A stretch of DNA of 64,000 nucleotides, taken from positions 248,001 through 312,000 of the forward strand of contig QANY01003987.1 in the NCBI GenBank assembly GCA_003255025.1. Direction: 5' to 3'. This document shows positions 61,192 through 64,000 of this stretch, one piece after another (positions within the stretch are counted from its first letter, which is position 1; each line of letters opens with the position of its first letter). Both the position numbers and the translations under genes were made by a program. Under the pieces are notes generated by a model. That model was not told the origin of the DNA and did no database searches. It worked only from the letters and a program-made list of their open reading frames with translations. The stretch is from Datisca glomerata. Lineage: Eukaryota > Streptophyta > Magnoliopsida > Cucurbitales > Datiscaceae.

Positions 61192-63970
61192 ATGGGAGTG
61201 CCCTGTGACGACGTTGTCATCATCGAGAAGGGTAAAGGGCCTCGAGAGCCCTCTGTCATCACCGTCAATTGCCCCGATAGGACCGGCTTGGGGTGTGATA
61301 TTTGCAGAACGATCCTCGATTTCGGGCTTTACATTGTGAAAGGAGGTATTATCACTCAATTTCCTTGATTTCTGGCTGGTTTAGGATGTTTTCTTGTTTC
61401 TCGTTTAATTGTAAAAATTTCAAGGTTACGTAATTATTTTTTGTCCATATTGTAACTTGTTACTACACATATTCCATTCCTGTTTTTCCTTTCCCATCTT
61501 CTGAGAGCACTTCAACGCTTATCTTCCTCCATAGAGAGTTGATGTATTTGCTTTGTATTTTCACATGAATTTGTTTTTAGGTTTTGGTTATGGACATTTG
61601 GGGCATAGTCACGTTCTCCATTGCATAAATTCGACGAGCGATTTTCTGCTTGAAAATCTGTTTCGTTTTCCAACATGAGAAACACTGAATGCACGAGTCT
61701 TATGCAGTATCAATGCATTAAAGCGATCTATAGTGGGCAACTTAGTACGTTGCTCTACTTGTTCAACTCTCTTCTGTTTTTGACGTAGTTACCATGCTAT
61801 GGAAGGAAAACTTTGAAATCTTTTTAGGGGAAGAGATTTGGGGTGGCTACTGGCTTTAGAATGAAGTTAGATTACAGCTAACTTGCGTATGTGTTCTTCA
61901 AAGTTTATGGTTGAAATTTTTTTCATCATTAATATCAAGTATTTTTAATACTCAAAAACTTGGTTTAATTTATCTATGCTCGGTTCTTTAAAGATTAATG
62001 TGTTATCTTTGATTCTTTATTTTTTCTTTGAATTGATACATAGAATGCTTAGATGCATAATTAATTGCATTGAAGTAGATCCTATCAACGATCTTTTTAA
62101 GAGATGACATAGATTGATTTCGAGTTGTCACTGTAATTTTTGGGAACTAATTGAGAATTGAGAATTGCTAAATTAGATAATGGTGGATTCTAAAACCTCG
62201 GTAATTTTAATCCCTTGAATTCTTATTTTAAGTTGCTTTATTTACTTTATCTTGCATGTCAGTTTTAATTTTAGAAGCTTCCTTCAAGTTTCAACTGATT
62301 ATAATATTTAATCATAATTCTAGAAATTGAAAACGTTTCATTCTATGCTAACATGCTACACTTTTTCTCCTTTGAGAAATTATTGTTGCAGATGTTTCTA
62401 CAGATGGTATTTGGTGCTACATAGTATTGTGGGTTGTTCCTCATTCCAGTTCTCTTATTGTGAGATGGTCAAATTTAAAGAACCAACTCTTATCTGGATG
62501 CCCATCGTGTTCAGTATCATTCCATTTCAATGAGCAGCCTGCAAGCTCCAAATCTTCTCCAGTATACTTGTTGAAGTTCATATGCCTCGACCGAAAAGGG
62601 TTGTTACATGGTAAATGCAACGATGGTTGTTGTAGCTACACATATTGTTTATCCGTTTATCTGTGGATTGAACTGTTCTAATTAACCTCCTCTTTTCTTA
62701 TCATTTTCTCTTTGCAAGATGTCACTCAAGTCCTCTGTGAGCTTGAGCTTACAATTCAAAGAGTAAAAGTGACGACCACCCCTGACGATAGAGTTTTGGA
62801 CCTTTTCTTCATAACGGATAACATGTAAGGTTTGGCTGAGTATTTATTTGTTTATCAACTGTTATAGCATGTGCTCGTTCATTTGATTGATTTCGATGTC
62901 AGGGATTGTTCCGTGGTATTACTAGAACTGGAAAACTTCACAACAGAAACTTGATGTCCATATTTGTAGTCATGGGCCATTTTCAAAGTGGTCCACTATT
63001 GGAAGTCTTGGACCTCTTATCTGTTTAATTGTCCATTGATGATTTGTGTGCATCTTACGTACTTAGTTTAGCATGCCCCTTCTATCGATAATATTGTTGT
63101 TTATAAAGCCCTTCCACCTCTTAAGCAAACCTACATAGGGCAAGGGAAAAATACCTTCAATATCATACTTGTGGACTGGACTCCAATTTTTCCACTTTCT
63201 CATTGTTCATTGTTGATGGGCTACATATTTCTTCAACTGTTGGCTGCTGTGTAGACCTCAGAGGAGTGCATTTCATAATGCTGTATTGCGTAAATCGAGG
63301 ATGTTTTATTTTTCCTTTTTTTTCAACTAAAGGCAAAGGAAAGTGTTCTTGTTCAAATCTCTTCTTTTCGAATCCAATGAGCATGTATAATTGCATATCA
63401 GCCTCACCCTTTTGGACTGTGTGAACCTAGGATAATCCTTCTGACAAGAGAAGTAAGCTTAGGAGTTAGGGCGGTTACTTCTCAACTTATAAATGCCTCG
63501 GGCCTTGTATAGACTGTGTCCCATAAAATTCTTCTTGTTTTGGCTAATGATTGGTTCCCCTGGGGGTCCTCTTTTGAGTGTAACTTAGATGAAGTCTGAT
63601 GGATATGTCTCACTTCAGAGGGCTTCTACACACAAAAATGCGAGAAGAGGAGACACTAGAGCAGTTGCATGCCGTTTTGGGTGAGTCATGTACAAGTTGT
63701 GAGCTTCAATTGGCAGGTCCTGAGTATGAATGTCATCAGACTGTCTCTTCTCTTTCTCCCTTTGTCGCTGAAGAATTATTTAGGTGTGAATTTTCCGATA
63801 AAGAAGTTTGTTCTCAAGATCTTAGTCCAGATATAACAAAACTGAAGAAGGCCAGCATAACAGTGGACAATTCACTGAGTCCAGCTCATACTTTGCTTCA
63901 GATACATTGTGTTAATCACAAAGGTCTGCTTTATGATGTCATGAGGACTTTGAAAGACTACAACATTCAG
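61192..63970 (+). CDS. ACR9: ACT domain-containing protein, ACR9-like (first four exons; runs off the right edge)
   Basis: Exons: 61192-61345, 62392-62610, 62719-62824, 63619-63970. Introns are 61346-62391 (GTATTA...TTGCAG), 62611-62718 (GTAAAT...GCAAG), 62825-63618 (GTAAGG...CTTCAG), and a fourth starts at 63971 (GTATAG). All joins keep the frame, giving 277 residues so far. The start MGVPCDDVVIIEKGKG and NCPDRTGLGCDICRTILDFG open the first ACT domain (about residues 20-95). The second is at about 110-160 (VYLLKFICLDRKGLLHDV, LDLFFITD). A linker contains LHAVLGESCTSCELQLAGPE. The third starts at about 251 (TLLQIHCVNHKGLLYDV). ACR proteins have several ACT repeats, bind amino acids and are thought to act as amino-acid sensors or regulators. 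The paralogues ACR9 and ACR10 share the layout; the linker wording (TIQRVKVTTTPD, LLHTK) fits ACR9 better from memory. No defect is seen. The remaining exons are outside the window. Confidence 0.93.
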
Positions 63971-64000
63971 GTATAGTTTTATTTTACCTTTTAAAGTTGC

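Noticed and set aside
61056..61359. Minus- and plus-strand frames overlapping ACR9 exon 1
   Set aside because: They are shadows; the ACT-domain frame from 61192 with its splice joins explains this DNA.

Overview
This is a plant (angiosperm, probably eudicot) nuclear window. It is AT-rich and intron-bearing. It contains an intronless plant-type histone H4 gene with the plant-specific nonamer and octamer promoter motifs, an ACR9-like ACT-domain gene with GT-AG introns, and many decayed plant retrotransposons (Copia, LINE), Mutator-like elements and MITEs. Only two host genes are supported with confidence, both in the last 7 kb: histone H4 (57270-57581, +) and the first four exons of an ACR9-like gene (61192-63970, +, continuing past the right edge). 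A decayed GRF zinc-finger gene (22835-23239, -) and an unrecognised two-exon candidate (29814-30367, +) are weaker.

Layout. 1-2.5 kb: AT-rich, nothing coding. 2.5-7.1 kb: fragments of two Copia elements and a LINE endonuclease. 7.1-17.3 kb: a LINE on the minus strand, split by a structurally complete but decayed Copia element (8292-17036) with 5-bp target duplications ACTAC; this Copia carries an extra reading-frame region between pol and the 3' LTR. 18.4-21.7 kb: a longer copy of the same LINE family (-). 21.7-23.2 kb: a Mutator-like transposase remnant (+) and the GRF pseudogene (-). 23.4-32.7 kb: mostly AT-rich DNA with MITE candidates, a GC-rich block and a PIF/Harbinger-like element enclosing the two-exon candidate. 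32.8-38.0 kb: a non-autonomous LTR element without gag or pol, holding a 55-bp tandem array and a 180-bp tandem array. 38.4-43.3 kb: a LINE on the plus strand with a MITE in it. 43.3-44.6 kb: a LINE-derived remnant. 45.3-56.55 kb: a Mutator-like element with two genes (plant mobile domain protein and MULE transposase), into which a second type of LINE and an LTR have been inserted. 56.6 kb onward: a MITE, histone H4, about 1.2 kb of an 18-20 bp minisatellite, other tandem repeats, then ACR9.

The window is essentially a nest of dead transposons next to a gene-bearing edge. No new defence or metabolic system is visible. The features most worth a second look are the plant-mobile-domain plus MULE element, the extra region of the Copia element, and the nucleosome-length 180-bp array inside a retrotransposon. 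All calls come from reading the sequence and recalling protein families; no alignment or database search was run, and most transposon boundaries are approximate unless a target duplication is quoted.
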